A stretch of DNA of 45,141 nucleotides from Zygnema cylindricum (GCA_037447655.1 JBBHKE010003423.1:79752-124892); one strand, 5' to 3'; positions 1 through 16,051 are shown, numbered from the stretch's first letter. Numbers and translations: made by a program. Notes: a model not told the origin generated them from the sequence alone.

Positions 1-90
1 ATTTCAAAATCAGATTGAAAGCTAAATGTGTTTTACGACAAATAAAGTTTTTCTTTTTGCAGTTTTTACAGAAACCTAACCAGTAATAAC

Positions 91-4217
<4,127 letters not shown>

Positions 4218-4278
4218 GACGTCACCCTGGTTACTGGCTGTCCCTTCCCCTTAGGAGGAAAAGACAAACTTTGCACGG

Positions 4279-4300
4279 AAACCCTAACCCTAACCCTAAC
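4279..4300 (+). promoter_or_regulatory. Telomere-like motif (telo-box type) upstream of CAT
   Basis: AAACCCTAA followed by further CCCTAA units lies about 60-80 bp upstream of the CAT start codon. Telo-boxes (AAACCCTA) are known plant promoter elements near transcription starts. The tract here is CCCTAA-type after the first unit. A regulatory role is inference; it could also be an interstitial telomeric scar. Confidence 0.5.
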
Positions 4301-4514
4301 AAGGTCCACTATTCATTTATGGAAGAAAAGGTTCCATGCAGAAAAATTGGAAGGATTGCAGGAAATCGGTCACATGTTTCAAATTTTCAATTGTGACAAT
4401 TTTCAATTTTGTCAATTTGCGCGTCTGTTTTTCTCTTTTTTTTTCGTTTTTTTTTCACCTTTTTTTTTCTCTCTGTAAAAGCTGCAGTCACCGGTCAGTC
4501 AGTCGGCTCTCTAC

Positions 4515-4766
4515 TTGAAAGTGGATCAGGGGCCAAATGAAATCATAGAGACTTTTGGGAACGGACACGTGTGTATTCGCCGACAAATTGCTTTTAACAT
4601 TGGAACCTTTGCTGTGTTTGTAAAGTACGGACGAGGTTTTTCTGTCATGTGCAGTAATGTATTTTTCCGCCACTGCGGTGTGAAGGTTGGCAGGTATAGG
4701 CTGGCGGGTGCACGTGGCAAGAAATCTAGTTCGTGGTCAAAAAAGGTAAGTTTAAGGAGCATTTGA
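4515..4766 (+). CDS. Unrecognised open frame, possible exon
   Basis: An 83-codon frame with a balanced composition, unlike the low-complexity frames nearby. It contains GTAAGT at about 4746, so it could be a first exon of a gene divergent from the CAT gene. I recognise no domain. The opposite strand is also open here, which weakens the case. The surrounding 4301-4514 and 4767-5316 show no supportable feature. Confidence 0.15.
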   Translation: MKVDQGPNEIIETFGNGHVCIRRQIAFNIGTFAVFVKYGRGFSVMCSNVFFRHCGVKVGRYRLAGARGKKSSSWSKKVSLRSI

Positions 4767-5325
4767 TTGGATCATGACTCCCGTAGTCATAGTGTGTCAG
4801 AAAAAAGAGGTCGTGGCATTATTTGGTTGCTTGTAAAGGCACCTGTAAAAGGTAAACTCCCATTGGTGCAGGTAGTAGATCGGGCCCACGAGATTCAAAT
4901 TTGCACCGTTGGATAGGAATGGTCATCTCTAGAATACGGCATACGGTAAACCAGAAGTTCGACTATTATATTAAACGATCTTTAGTGCGCACGACACTGA
5001 AACTACAGTACCGTACAGTGCAATGTGCAAGCTTAAACACCGTAAATTGGCAAAGTGAACTGCGGTCAGAACAGCGCTATTCAAGCTCTTTCGAAACCAT
5101 TTCTATGGAGCCTTGTTCTGTCTGTTTCGTCGGTGTCCTCACATTGTTGCCAAAGAAAAGTGGTTTTTTACCACGTTTTGCAAAGGCATTGATATTCGCA
5201 TAGGTCATTCTGGTTGGGTGCAAGCGCCTGCGTCACCAATTCACCATGTACAAATGCAGGACTTACGTAAACTCGGACCAGCGTTACCAAAAACGGAAGA
5301 AAGAAAAATATATAGTGTTGTTAGT

Positions 5326-5862
5326 AGTGTTGTGTATCGTCAAATTTCTTATCTTTATAATTTGATATTCAAACGATAAGAGGACCCGATATATCGCTCC
5401 AGGACGAACAAAAATTATAGCGATATTGGTTGGACGTGGGGTTCCGTAAATTGTAATACAAAAAATATAAGGAGAATCACACAAAAGATTCGCCCCCCTC
5501 TTTCCTCTCCCCTCCCTCTCTCCCCTCCCCCCCTCTCCCCCTCTCCCTCTCTCCCCCCCCCCCCCTCTCCCCCATCCCTCTCTCCCTCCCCCCTCCCCCC
5601 CCCTCCCTCTCTCCCTCTCCCCTCCCCCTCCCCCCCTCCCCCCCCTCCCCCTCCCCCGCCGCCCTCGTGGAGTGGGAGGGGTGTGAGTTTGATTTTTTTT
5701 TTGGCAAACCGGCGAATGGAGGTATCACAATATATCTAAATTTTATCGCGATATTAGCTTTTTCGACATATCGGAACGGTGTATCCAATATCGACATGTC
5801 AAAAAAAGGCACATATCGAATATTGGAAAGAGGCTCTCAATACACAACACTACACAACACTA
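5326..5862. mobile_element. Foldback MITE-like element, 9-bp flanking repeat
   Basis: The left end reads AGTGTTGTGTATCG and the right end is its near inverse, AATACACAACACT, followed by an extra ACACAACACTA. It is flanked by a perfect 9-bp direct repeat GTTGTTAGT (5317-5325 and 5863-5871). The interior repeats short ATATCG motifs and encodes nothing. Nine-base duplications are typical of Mutator-like elements, so a non-autonomous MULE is the best guess. Confidence 0.6.
5487..5657. repeat. C/T-rich polypyrimidine tract inside the foldback element
   Basis: About 170 bases of almost pure CCCCTCT-type pyrimidine sequence. The related copy at 21994-22594 lacks it, so it is probably an expansion within this copy. 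Glycine/glutamate-rich frames over it are artefacts. Confidence 0.85.
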
Positions 5863-5871
5863 GTTGTTAGT

Positions 5872-6544
5872 GTAGTCGTGTAGACAATATTTAATGAATG
5901 GTAAGTGGGGATCTAATATAGGTATAATTTGCATAGGTGTAGAATCACACACATATTTTATATATTTTTTATAACCATTCGTCACTTATATCCACAAAAA
6001 ATACACATATGTACGTACTTTCTATTACATTTTATACACAAAAAGACGTGCGAGCCGTTTAAATTTGTACAAAGTTCAAATTCGAGTAAAAAGTGGGATT
6101 CAACTATCGACACTCAAACAGTAAAGACGTTGTTTTTTTACATCACGTAAAGAGAATTGTCGAGGAGAAAAAAAATCTAATATTTTTCATAATGAATGGC
6201 GATGATACTTCCATGTATCGCCCTCTATATGCATCAAGTAGTCCATTTATAAATGGGTCATCAAAGCGAGCCTTTAACACTTTAACAACCAGAAATGAGT
6301 TTTTTGAGAACCAACATTGCCCTTAACTGTCATAGAAAATTTGAATTGTATACATACTAAATGTTCAAGATAGAGAAGGTTATAATGTAAAAAACGTGAT
6401 GGTGACACCATCGAAGTTCAAAACATGATTGAAACTAAAATTTGTTGACGACCATTAAGGAAGGAGAAATACCAAATTGTCTAAATAGTAAAACACTTCA
6501 AACGAAAAAACAAAAGCAAAATCCCAAAAGTGAAAGATAAAAAT
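5872..6544. other. Intergenic AT-rich stretch, no gene recognised
   Basis: I see only short open frames without recognisable domains. The upstream part of copia element E would be expected here but is not recognisable, so E was probably deleted before D inserted. Confidence 0.5.
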
Positions 6545-6650
6545 TCTCCAGATTCAACAAGATATATTTTATCAAGGAAAAAAATGAGGTTTTCACCCAC
6601 TTCCAACACTTTCGAATCTGGGCAAAAAAGCTTTATGGTAGATCTATTCT
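6545..6650 (+). pseudogene. Copia element E, left fragment of integrase core
   Basis: Translation gives DSTRYI, then KNEVFTHFQHFRIWAKKLYG and RSIL. In copia integrases this segment lies directly before the second catalytic aspartate. The reading resumes at 12917 with LRSDNGGEYT, the expected continuation. Element D is inserted between the two halves, with ATTCT (the Ile-Leu codons) duplicated at 6646-6650 and 12869-12873. A small deletion removes residues between DSTRYI and KNEVF. Confidence 0.7.
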
Positions 6651-7741
6651 ATTTAGAAATTAAAGGTTCTTTAAGTATTTTCTAGGTTTTGTAAAAGATA
6701 AAATGCAAAAAAGAAGCAAAAGCAGTCTGCCTCTAACTCCTCTCTTCAGCTCCCACACTTGTCGCAGTCACTAAAAGTCTCTCTTCAGCTCCCACACTTG
6801 TCGCAGTCACTAAAAGTGGAGAAGCAGTAAGAGCCATGGCTGCCTATGCTATCCAAAGGGAGAGAGGCAGTAGTTTGGTAGATTTACTAAAAAGGTACTT
6901 GGCAGACCATCGATTTGATCCTGGTACGTGCCGTCCGTCAAAGTTACCGGTAGCCGGTAGCTTTATCCTATTAGTCTAAGACCAGTGCTACGTGATACAT
7001 GGATTGATAAATATATAAATGTTAACACATAGAGTAATTCATTTAACTGTCGAATAGATTCTTAGTACATAAAAACGGTTTAAGTACAGTAAGGTTGTAT
7101 GTATTTTGTGAAACAAATTCTGCACATTTGTTTGGACCGTGAAACAAATACAGCGCGTCTATTTTCAACGCTTAAAATTATAGCCGGTTTTTATCAGACG
7201 ACCACAATAGGCACCGCGATCGCGCAATAGGTACTTTTGTCGTTTTACGGTCATCGCCACGTCAAGTGACACGTGGCTCAACAACAATGGATTTCGACAA
7301 CTCCGGAGATTACAGGAACAAATCCGGATATGGCATGTGTCGCCTTTAGGCCATGTCGTACGATGGCCGTACAAAAAGTACACTGATACCTGTACTTTTA
7401 TGTGCAACACAATATTGTGATTGGCGGCGTACGTCAGTAGATAAAGTTTTAGAGTGAGAAAGGACTTAGAAAATTTAGAAGGTAGCCACCTCTTTCTGAG
7501 AGAGCTCCTGTACAAAAGGTCATCATTGACCACTCATAACTGAATGCTTTGGGGCGCAAATTCAAAGATTCTTTTTGCTATCGACTTAGGGGAGTTTTGC
7601 CTTCACAAAGGTGAAGGTGGTTAGAATTTTTGTCTGCCAGGGTGGAAGTTATTCTTGCTGAAACTCAAAGGGGTCAGGGTTATCTTAGAGGCTTCGTGTG
7701 AGCTGCCCATACTAAGGACCTATGGAGGTCTCAAAGTTGCA
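6651..7741 (+). repeat. Element D 5' LTR
   Basis: 1091 nt; without a 39-bp internal tandem duplication it equals the 3' LTR (1053) to within one base. It contains the family stem-loop near its start, AGCCATGGCT, an antisense tRNA-like B-box near 6912-6920, the ATTTGTTT palindrome near 7128-7151, and the gag ATG at 7722. Confidence 0.85.
6740..6817. repeat. Perfect 39-bp tandem duplication in D 5' LTR
   Basis: 6740-6778 is repeated exactly as 6779-6817 and covers the conserved loop sequence CACTTGTCGCAGTCACT. The 3' LTR has a single copy, so the duplication arose after insertion. Confidence 0.95.
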
Positions 7742-10700
7742 AGTTATGGGCCCACCCTCTAGAGTGCCCATCTTCAATGGAACTGGCTTCATATACTGGG
7801 AAAGTATAATGAGAGGAGCTCTATGTGAGAAAAGGTTTTGGGGAATAGTGAGTGGACGGGTGAGGCGTCTAACTACTCTTAGCATCCTTCCAAGGTTTGG
7901 AGGAAACTGATTCACTAGAGATGCGGATCCATCTCCAAAAGAGGAGACAAAGGAAGAGGAGGTCGTGGACAAAATAAAGGAGAAGGAGACGGTCACACCA
8001 ATAGCAACCGGTTCGGCATTCATGTCACCTATTTTGTGGAACGAGGAGAATGATACCGATACGTGGGACTACAACAATATGGCGGCAAAGTACTTCCTCC
8101 TCCGCCAGGGTGGATATGGAATTTAGTGGTAGGGATGATTCTCGTTCGGGAGAATACGATTAAGATCCAAAGGGGAGAAAAGAGTGGGCAAGCCTTGGCA
8201 GCTGGGACCGATTGGAGGAAAAGGATTCTAGGAAACCGGTATCAAATTATTGAGGGGGGGGGGGGCAAAAAAATCAGACCGACGAGTTCGGACCAATGGC
8301 TCACAAGGGTTTGTGCCATTTTTGTAAGAAACCAGGGCACTATATGGCTTAGTGCACTAAGCTAACCGAAGTTTGGTTAAAAGAGGGGCAGATCGCTGGA
8401 TCTCCAAGAGGAAAGAAAAAGGCTTTTGTGACTCAAGTACATGAGGAGGAATCCGAGGACGAGGACGATGAGCTCTTGTTGGATGAGGAGTTGGAGGCGA
8501 AGACCGAGGTTGAAATTCCTCGAAAGTAGAAATGTCTTTTCGGAGGTTTGAAAGGTGAAGGAGGTTGGATTGTGAATTCGGGTGCCTCCATGCACATTTG
8601 TAAGGATAAACACCTTTTCACTAAGACGAGAAAGATTCCCACCGAAAAGATAGTGTTTGGGGATGGGAGGGTATTCACTACTACTATGGTAGGATCGGTA
8701 GATATGAAAGTCTTAGTGGAGGCAAAGACATCCATAATGACATTCTCTGATATGCTGTTTATTCCAGAGTCAAAAACCTCATGTCAACGTTTGTGTTAGA
8801 TAATAAGGGTTTCGAGACTAGCACTAGGAAGGGAACCTTGAGGAGGAAGTGTATTTTCACTGCTGCAATAAGTAGCCAAGGGATTACAACAGCCAAAGGA
8901 TGATTAGGCTGATTTAAAGCAATGAAAAGAAGAAAATTTACTAAGTTGGTGTTCATGAAGATATGTTGTGGCATAAGAGGCTTCGACATGTGCATTTAGA
9001 TAAGTTAAAAGAAATAAAAAAGATGGGAATAGTGGAAGGAATTCAGTTTGGAGAAAATAAAAACCTGAGTGACTGTTGTGGTTGTGCTCAAGGTAAGGCA
9101 CACAGGTTACCCTTCCCAAAGAAAGCCACTTATAAAGGAGAAAAAGTGTTAAACTTGGTACACACTGATATATAGGGAACGACCAAAGTGCCCTCACACG
9201 GTGGTAAGAGGTTTATGATGATAATCACTAACGATTGGTCTTAGTACTCGAGTGTATTTTTTGAGAAATAAATCAGAGGCCCCACAGGTTTCTAAGGAAT
9301 ATAAAGCGTGGAGCGAGAAACTCCATGAAACCTCTATGAAGAGAGTAATGAGTGATAATAGGGGAGAGTATACTTCCAATCAATTTGAGGATTTTCTGAG
9401 AGAAGATGGAGTGCAACACCAAAAGACAGTTCCTGAAAATCTTGAGCACAATGATGTATCCGAGAGGTTAAATAAAACACCAAGTCATAGTGCTAGGGTT
9501 ATGTTGTCAGATAAGAAGAAAGGAAAGAGATATTGGGCTGAAGCAATGAACTGTGCTAATTATCTTAAGAATATATTTCTTACTTCTAATTATCTCAAGA
9601 ATATAGTTCTTACTTCAACAATAAAAGGCCAAACACCTTATGAGAGATGGACAGGCCGAAAACAAGATATTTCACACTTAAAGGTTTTCGGTATCAAGTG
9701 TTCAGTCTAGACACAGATCGGTCAAATTGGAAGTTAGATCCAAAAGGAAAGCCACGATATTTGTTAGGATATGATAAAGATGTAAAAATATATAGAGTCT
9801 ATGATCTTAAGAGAGAAGATATAATCCTAGTGAAGCATCTAGTGGTCATGGATGAATGAAAATCTATAAATCTCTTTAAGTATAGAAAAGCAGTCAGAAT
9901 CAAATTTGAGTCAAAAAATTGTGATGAATTTGAGCTTCCTAACTATCCAGGTTTCCCAGAAAGATTATGATCTTACATGTACGGATCTGATCGAAGAGGA
10001 CTCAGCCGTGGAACCCCTAGTAACAACTCCAACCGAAGCATAAGACTTAGTGGAAATAGACCTGGAATCGAGGGATAGGGGAGAAGTCGAAACTGTTCAA
10101 AAGAATCCACAGAAGCCATCTATTCTAGCAACAAAGTTTGAGGGAGGAAGAAGAAGCAACAAAAGACTACAAGAGAGACAAGTTACCAACAAGGTAATCA
10201 AACTTTCTCACCCCGATGAACCTCAAACTTATAAAGAGGCAATGAACTGTCTTGAACAAAACTAGTGGAAGACAACCATTAATGAGGAGATGAATTCAAT
10301 TATGGCGGTTCATACATAGGAATTGGTGGACTGTCCTCTTCACAGAAAGCTAATCGGGTGTAAGTGGGTGTTTAAATTGAACTCAACCCGGATAACACCA
10401 TTGAGCGCTACAAGGCTCGCTTAGTGGCAAAAGGATTTACCTAGAAAGAAAGAATTGACTACACGGAAACTTTTGCCCCGATCGTTAGGTTTCCCTCCGT
10501 TCAGATACTTCTAAGTATAGCAACAGCAGAAGACATGGAAGTACATCAGATGGACATCAAGATGGCCTTCCTACATGGAGAGTTGGAAGAGGAGATCTTT
10601 ATGCGAGAACGTGAAAGATTTGTGGAGCAAGGGGAGGAGTGCAAGGAATGCCGATTAATAAAATCTTTGTGTAGGTTGAAACAGGCGCCTCGGCAATGGA

Positions 10701-11802
10701 ATAAGAAGCTCGATGAGTTTCTTACGAGTTTGGGATATATTTGGATCATCTCAGATCACTCATTTTATTTGTTTGAAGATGAGGAATGAATTATTTTTAT
10801 TGCAATTTATGTTGATGATTTGCTAGTTTTAAGTAAATTTATGGATAAAATAAATAAGTTGAAAAATGATCTAAAAGGAAGATTTGAGATGAAGGATATG
10901 GGAGAAGCAATGTATATTTTGGGAATTCAGGTAGAGAGAGACAAAGATAGAAAGATAATAATATTAACTCAAAAATAGGCTATTGGAAACATGTTAGAAA
11001 GATTCCATATGTACAAGGCTAATAGTTGTACCACTCCAATGGAAATAAAGAAGGGAAGTGAGGGGAGTGTGAAAGAGGGAGTTATAGTCTTCGATGATGA
11101 GTTAGGCCGTGAAGAGGAGAGATTTATGTAGACAATTCCATATAGACATGTAGTGGGCAGCCGAATATATTTTATGAATTGTACACGACCAGAAATAGCC
11201 ACAACTGTAGGAGTACTAAGTAGGAGTCTGAATACTCCCCCTAAGAAAATTGTGTGGCAACTAAGATAGTCTTTAGATATCTCACATGGACTAGTGATCT
11301 ATGGTTGCATTTGGGTGGGAAAAATACTGACATCACCACTTGGAGTGATGCCTAATATAGGGATGCTCTTATGAGGCGATGCAGGTCTTGGTATCTATTG
11401 TATGTGGGTGATGGGACTTGCTGCTGGATTAGCAAGCACCAAAAGGTCATTGCTCAGTCCACCATAGAGGCTGAGTACATGGCCTCTTGTTTTGCTGTTA
11501 AAGAATAAATGTGGGTCAAGTCTTTCCTTGGTGAACTTGGTCATCTTAAGAGTGGTGTCTTGAAAGTGTTTTGTGATATTCAAGCTGCCATTACAATTTT
11601 TGCCAATCCTAAAAACTAGTTTAAAGCAAAACATATGAACATTAGACTTAGCTTCGTTAGGGAGAAAGTAGAAAACAAGATTATTAGTTTAGAATATTGA
11701 CCAGATAGTGAAATGGTAGCAGATATAATGACCAAACTTGTACCTTTTTTTAAACTAATTTTTTGCAGGGACAAGTGTGGTCTTAAATTGAAGAGTGACT
11801 AG
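7722..11802 (+). pseudogene. Element D gag-pol, heavily broken
   Basis: Gag opens at the ATG in the LTR (7722) and reads MEVSKLQVMGPP, then VPIFNGTGFIYWES, the start of the copia Gag domain. A CCHC knuckle near 8310-8355 has a stop in place of the residue before its last Cys. The protease motif near 8570 reads NSGAS, with the catalytic Asp changed to Asn. Integrase zinc-region pieces are at about 8963-9175, core pieces at 9252-9710, the reverse transcriptase at about 10310-10950 with YVDD near 10810, and RNase H to 11802. Many stops and frameshifts make it non-functional. The order Gag-PR-INT-RT-RH is the copia order. Confidence 0.85.
7742..7756 (+). other. Element D primer-binding site (anticodon arm of tRNA-iMet)
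   Basis: AGTTATGGGCCCACC directly abuts the LTR. 14 of 15 bases are complementary to the initiator tRNA-Met anticodon arm (GGTGGGCCCATAACC), not to the tRNA 3' end. Confidence 0.75.
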
Positions 11803-11815
11803 AAAATTAAGGGAG

Positions 11816-12868
11816 TGTAGAATTTCAAGGTTCTTTTAGCATTTTCTAGGTTTTGTAAAAGATAAAATGCAGAAAAGAAGTAGAGGCAGTCCGCCTCTAA
11901 CTCCTCTCTTCAGCTCCCTCACTTGTCGTAGTCACTGAAAGGTGGAGAAGAAGCTAGAGCCATGATTGCCTATGCTATCCACAAGGAGAAAGGCAGTAGT
12001 TTGGTAGATTTACTAAAAAGGTACTTGACGGACCCAGGATTTGATCCAAGTATGTGCCGTTCGTCAAAGTTACCAATAGTTGGTAGGTTTATCTTATTAT
12101 TATAGGGCCAGTGCTAAGTGATATATGGTTTGATAAATATATATATATTAACACATAGAGTAATTCATTTAACTGTTGAATATATTCCTAGTACATAGAA
12201 ACGGTTCAAGTACAGTACGGTTGTATGTATTTTATAAAATAGATACCGCACATTTGTTTTGACCGTGAAACAAATATCGCGTGTCTATTTTCAACACCTA
12301 TAATTATAGCCAGATTTTATTGAACGGCCACGATAGGCGCGGCGATCGCAAAATAGGTACTTTTGGCGTTTTACGGTCATTGCCATGTCAAGTGACACGT
12401 GGCGCGACAACATCGGATTGCGGCAACTCCGAAGATTACGGGAACAAATCTGAATATGGAATGTGTCACCTTTTGGCCATGTCGTACGATGGCCGTACAG
12501 AAAGTACACGGGCACCTATACTTTTCTTTACAACACAGTATTGTGATTGGTGGCGTACGTCAGTACATGGAGTTTTAGAGTGAGATTGGACTTAGAAAAT
12601 TAAGTAGGTAGCCACCTCTCTCTGAGAGAGCTCTTATATAAAAGGTCATATTTGACCACTCATAAGTGACTGCTCAAGCGAGCAAATTCAGAGATTCTTT
12701 TTGATATCGACTCAACGTAGTCTTGCCTTTATAGGGGTGAAGGTGGTCAGATTTTTTGTCTACCACGGTGGCAATTATTTTTTCTGAAACTTAATGGGCT
12801 CAGGGTTCTCCTAGAGGCTTCGTGTGAGCTGCACATTTTAAGGACCTATAGAGGTCTCAGAAATTGCA
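11816..12868 (+). repeat. Element D 3' LTR
   Basis: Starts TGTAG after the purine-rich AAAATTAAGGGAG and ends TTGCA. It is followed by the target-site duplication ATTCT. It is collinear with the 5' LTR. Confidence 0.85.
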
Positions 12869-12916
12869 ATTCTCACATTTTAAGGACCTATAGAGGTCTC
12901 AGAAATTGCAATTCTC
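12833..12916. repeat. Perfect 42-bp tandem duplication across the D/E junction
   Basis: 12833-12874 is repeated exactly as 12875-12916. The unit contains the last 36 bases of the LTR plus ATTCTC of the host integrase, so it arose after D inserted. Confidence 0.95.
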
Positions 12917-15258
12917 TCCTTAAGATCTGATAATGGAGGTGAATATACTTTGAATTAGTTTGCTGCTTATTTGAGAGATAATAATATCTCTCATCAGTTT
13001 ATAGTGCCATATACTTTTGAGCAGAATGGAGTTTCAGAAAGGCTAAATATAACTCTAACAAAAAGTGTTAAATTTATGATGGCAGATAAGCGAATAAACA
13101 TTAAGTTTTAGACTGAAGCTTACCAAATTGCTGCATATATTAGAAATAGATTAGAAACTAGATCTATTAAAGGAAAGACACCTCATGAAGTATGGATTGG
13201 CAGAAAACCAGATGTCGGTCACTTTAGAGTTTTTGGTAGCAAATGCTATTTTCTACATAATTTACCAAACTGGTAATTGAGGCCAAAATCTAAACCAAAA
13301 ATCTTCGATGATTTTGTAAGATAGAGAGTTTATTGTCCTCAAAAACATACTATCCAGATTGCCAGAAATATTCAGGTGAAAGATGAGAGTGAATCCATAG
13401 ATGTATTTAGTATGGATGAAAATGAGAAGAAAGAAAAACTGCAAGAATATGTCATCTTTGATCAGATTCATTTTCAGTCTTCTGCATGTTCTACTTCTTA
13501 TTCTACTGGTGCACTAAATACTAGAGTACAACTAGCAACTGCCCAACAAATAGCAGCTGATACTTCTCTTCTTCGACCTCAGATTGGAAATCGACATCCA
13601 ACAATTCCAGCCTCATATTTTTAGGGGGAAAGAAGCCAGAGTTCTCGCTTGAGAGGATAACAAGTTCAATATGCTTTTTCTGTATGCACCACGGAGCCTC
13701 TTACCATTTAGTTAGCATTTTCTAATCCTGAAAAGGATCACTGGATTGCACCCGCAAATGACGAGATGAAGTCAATTATACAAGCCCAAACGTGGGAGCT
13801 TGTGGAGCTTCCACCAGATCGGAAAGCCATTGGCTCCAAGTGGGTCTTCAAAGTGAAGTTCAACCCAAACAGCACCATTGGGAGGTATAAAGCTCGGTTG
13901 GTTGCAAAAGGCTTTAGTCATAAGGAGGGAGTAGACTATGTGGAAACTTTCTCTCTTGTTGTCATATTTCCCACTGTTAGAATCTTATTGTCCTTAGCTG
14001 CAATTTAAAACATGGAGCTACATCAAATGGATGTTAAAACTACTTTCTTGCATGGAGATTTACATGAAGTAATTTATATGAAGCAACCTCAAGGGTATGT
14101 AGAAAAAGGAAAGGAAAATCTAATCTTTAAATTGTTGAAATCGTTGTATAGATTGATACAGGCTCCACAACAGTGGAATCTAAAGTTAGATGAGTTTCTT
14201 ACCAATTTGGGTTTCACAAGGATCAGCTCAGATCATTTTGTTTATGTCATGGAAGGAGAAGATGGTGTGATCTATATAGCAGTATATGTGGATGATCAGC
14301 TGCGTATAGTAAATCTATTAATGAGATAAACAAGATAAAAACAACTATGAATGTTAGGTTTGAATTGAAGGACTTAGGCGAAGCGAAGTATATCTTTGGC
14401 ATTCAAGTAGAGAGAAATAGGAATCAGAGGGTAATTTATCTCACTCAGAGAGAGGCCATTAGAAATGTACTTAAAAGATTTGGCATGGCAGAGGCAAAGG
14501 GGAGTGCCACCCTTATGGAGTTTAGGTAAAAGGTGGAAGGAAAGAAGACAGATGGAGGAATGCTACGCGAGGATAACATTGAACTAGGGGAGTCACAATT
14601 CCCTACTAACAAGTTGTTGGGAGTCTTATCTACTTCATGAACTGCACGCGTTCTGATATTGCAAGGCCAGTTGGAGCTTTGAGCCGACGCCTTTCAGAAC
14701 CTGAAGAGATCAGATTGGGAGGCAAGAAAAAGAGTTTTGAGATATCTTGCAAGAACACGGGATCTTCAAATTTCTCTCGGAGAAGATGAAGTAAGGATCA
14801 ACATCTGGAGCGATGCGAGTTATGGTGATACGCCAAGCCAACGCTCTACCACAGGATTCATTCTAAAGATCGGTGATGGTACTTGCTGCTTGACGAACAA
14901 GCTTCAAAAAGTGACTGCTTAGTTAACTATGGAAGCTAAATACATGGCAGCTAGCTCAACTGTCAAGGAACTTCTTTGGGTAAAATATCTCTTACAAGAA
15001 CTGAAATTTATGCAGTGTGGTCCTCAAATACTATGGTGTGACAATCAAGCTCCTATTGCTATTGCTTCTAATCCCAGCCATCACTTCAAAAGTAAAAAAA
15101 ATGATATTAAGTTACACTTTGTGAGGGTAAAGTTGATGGCTAGAATTCTGACGCTTAGCTACTTACCTGATGAGGAAATACTAGCAGATATGATGAAAAA
15201 ACTCTTTCTTGAACCAAAATTGAAATTTTGTAGAGAGGCATGTGGTCTAAGTGGCTAG
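12917..15258 (+). pseudogene. Copia element E, integrase C-half to RNase H
   Basis: A second, distinct copia lineage. It begins with integrase LRSDNGGEYT, HQFIVPYTFEQNGVSERLN and the GKTPHEVWIGRKPD domain. Reverse transcriptase starts near 13766 (WELVELPPDRKAIGSKWVFK), is interrupted by a stop near 14006, and continues to YVDD near 14285; a frameshift follows. RNase H runs from about 14737 to a terminal GLSG at 15258. Residues differ throughout from the A-D/F family. Several stops and frameshifts make it dead, and the gag/protease half is missing. Confidence 0.85.
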
Positions 15259-15266
15259 TAGAGTCT

Positions 15267-15600
15267 AAAGCTTTAGGGGAGTGTTGTTTTGAAAGCTTTA
15301 GTCTTCACTAAGCCTCTTATGTAAGGGGGGTGTCTTCTGAGTACTTAGTTTATTTTGTGGAAGCCTGGTTCAATATGTACCAAAATTAGTGTGACAGTGA
15401 ACACTGAAGGAGTACACTCTGTATCACATTCGTGGGACACGCGTCAGCAAACTGAGATGAGACACTCCGCAACACTCGGTTCTACAACTCATGTTCACCG
15501 GAAGACCAAGGTGTCACACAAAGTTTCATCTTGGATGAAACTTGTGAAAGTTAGACGGCGAAGATTTGCTGTTGACGGACGCTAGTCCACCAAAACCACG
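15267..15600 (+). repeat. Element E polypurine tract and start of its 3' LTR
   Basis: AAAGCTTTAGGGGAG (15267-15281) precedes TGTTGTTTTG at 15282, the usual PPT/LTR arrangement. The LTR end cannot be placed because the 5' LTR is absent. An open frame at 15355-15585 lies in the presumed LTR and is not considered a gene. Nothing is recognised in 15600-15960. Confidence 0.5.
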
Positions 15601-15970
15601 TCTATGATTATATGACGTGTTTTGTACAGTATAGTGTGATGTAACATATCCCTGTTTTTTTGAGCAACTGCGAGAGCTTCTTGCTTGTATTAATTATGTG
15701 ATGACTACTCCCGCCTCATTTTCATCTTCAGTGGGTGTAGTTGCTACAGAACAACACGGTTAGTGTGTGACCATGCAAAATTGTACTTTATTAACTAAAA
15801 AAGTACAAAAAATGATTTTATACAAGTCGTTATCTTGTAACTGTGTTTTCACAAACTGGGTAGGGCAAACGTCATAATGACGTGAAACTCTACATTTTGT
15901 CAGATTCTTTGCGTATACCTATTTTACAGTAAAGATATCCGCGCGGATAATTAGTAAGGAAAAAAACTTG

Positions 15971-16051
15971 AATTAGAGTTATTGATAAATTAGAGTAAAA
16001 TTTGTTTTTGAAAATAAATGATTGCACAAATTAGAATTAATAACTCTAATT
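15971..16051. mobile_element. Small AT-rich foldback element
   Basis: A perfect 13-base inverted repeat, AATTAGAGTTATT (15971-15983) and AATAACTCTAATT (16039-16051), flanks an AT-rich loop. Further CTCTAA motifs follow to about 16095. MITE-like and non-coding. Confidence 0.45.

Larger units (their letters stand above)
6651..12868 (+). mobile_element. Copia retrotransposon D, complete but decayed, inserted in E
   Basis: LTRs are 6651-7741 and 11816-12868 and the internal region 7742-11815. The target-site duplication is ATTCT (6646-6650, 12869-12873). The 5' LTR has lost its initial TG, the 3' LTR starts TGTAG, and both end in CA. LTR divergence is roughly 12% over a 310-nt stretch compared by eye, so the insertion is old. 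It belongs to the same family as A, B, C and F. Confidence 0.87.

Noticed and set aside
5477-5812. Gly/Glu/Arg-rich minus-strand frame
   Set aside because: It is the translation of the C/T tract inside a foldback element.
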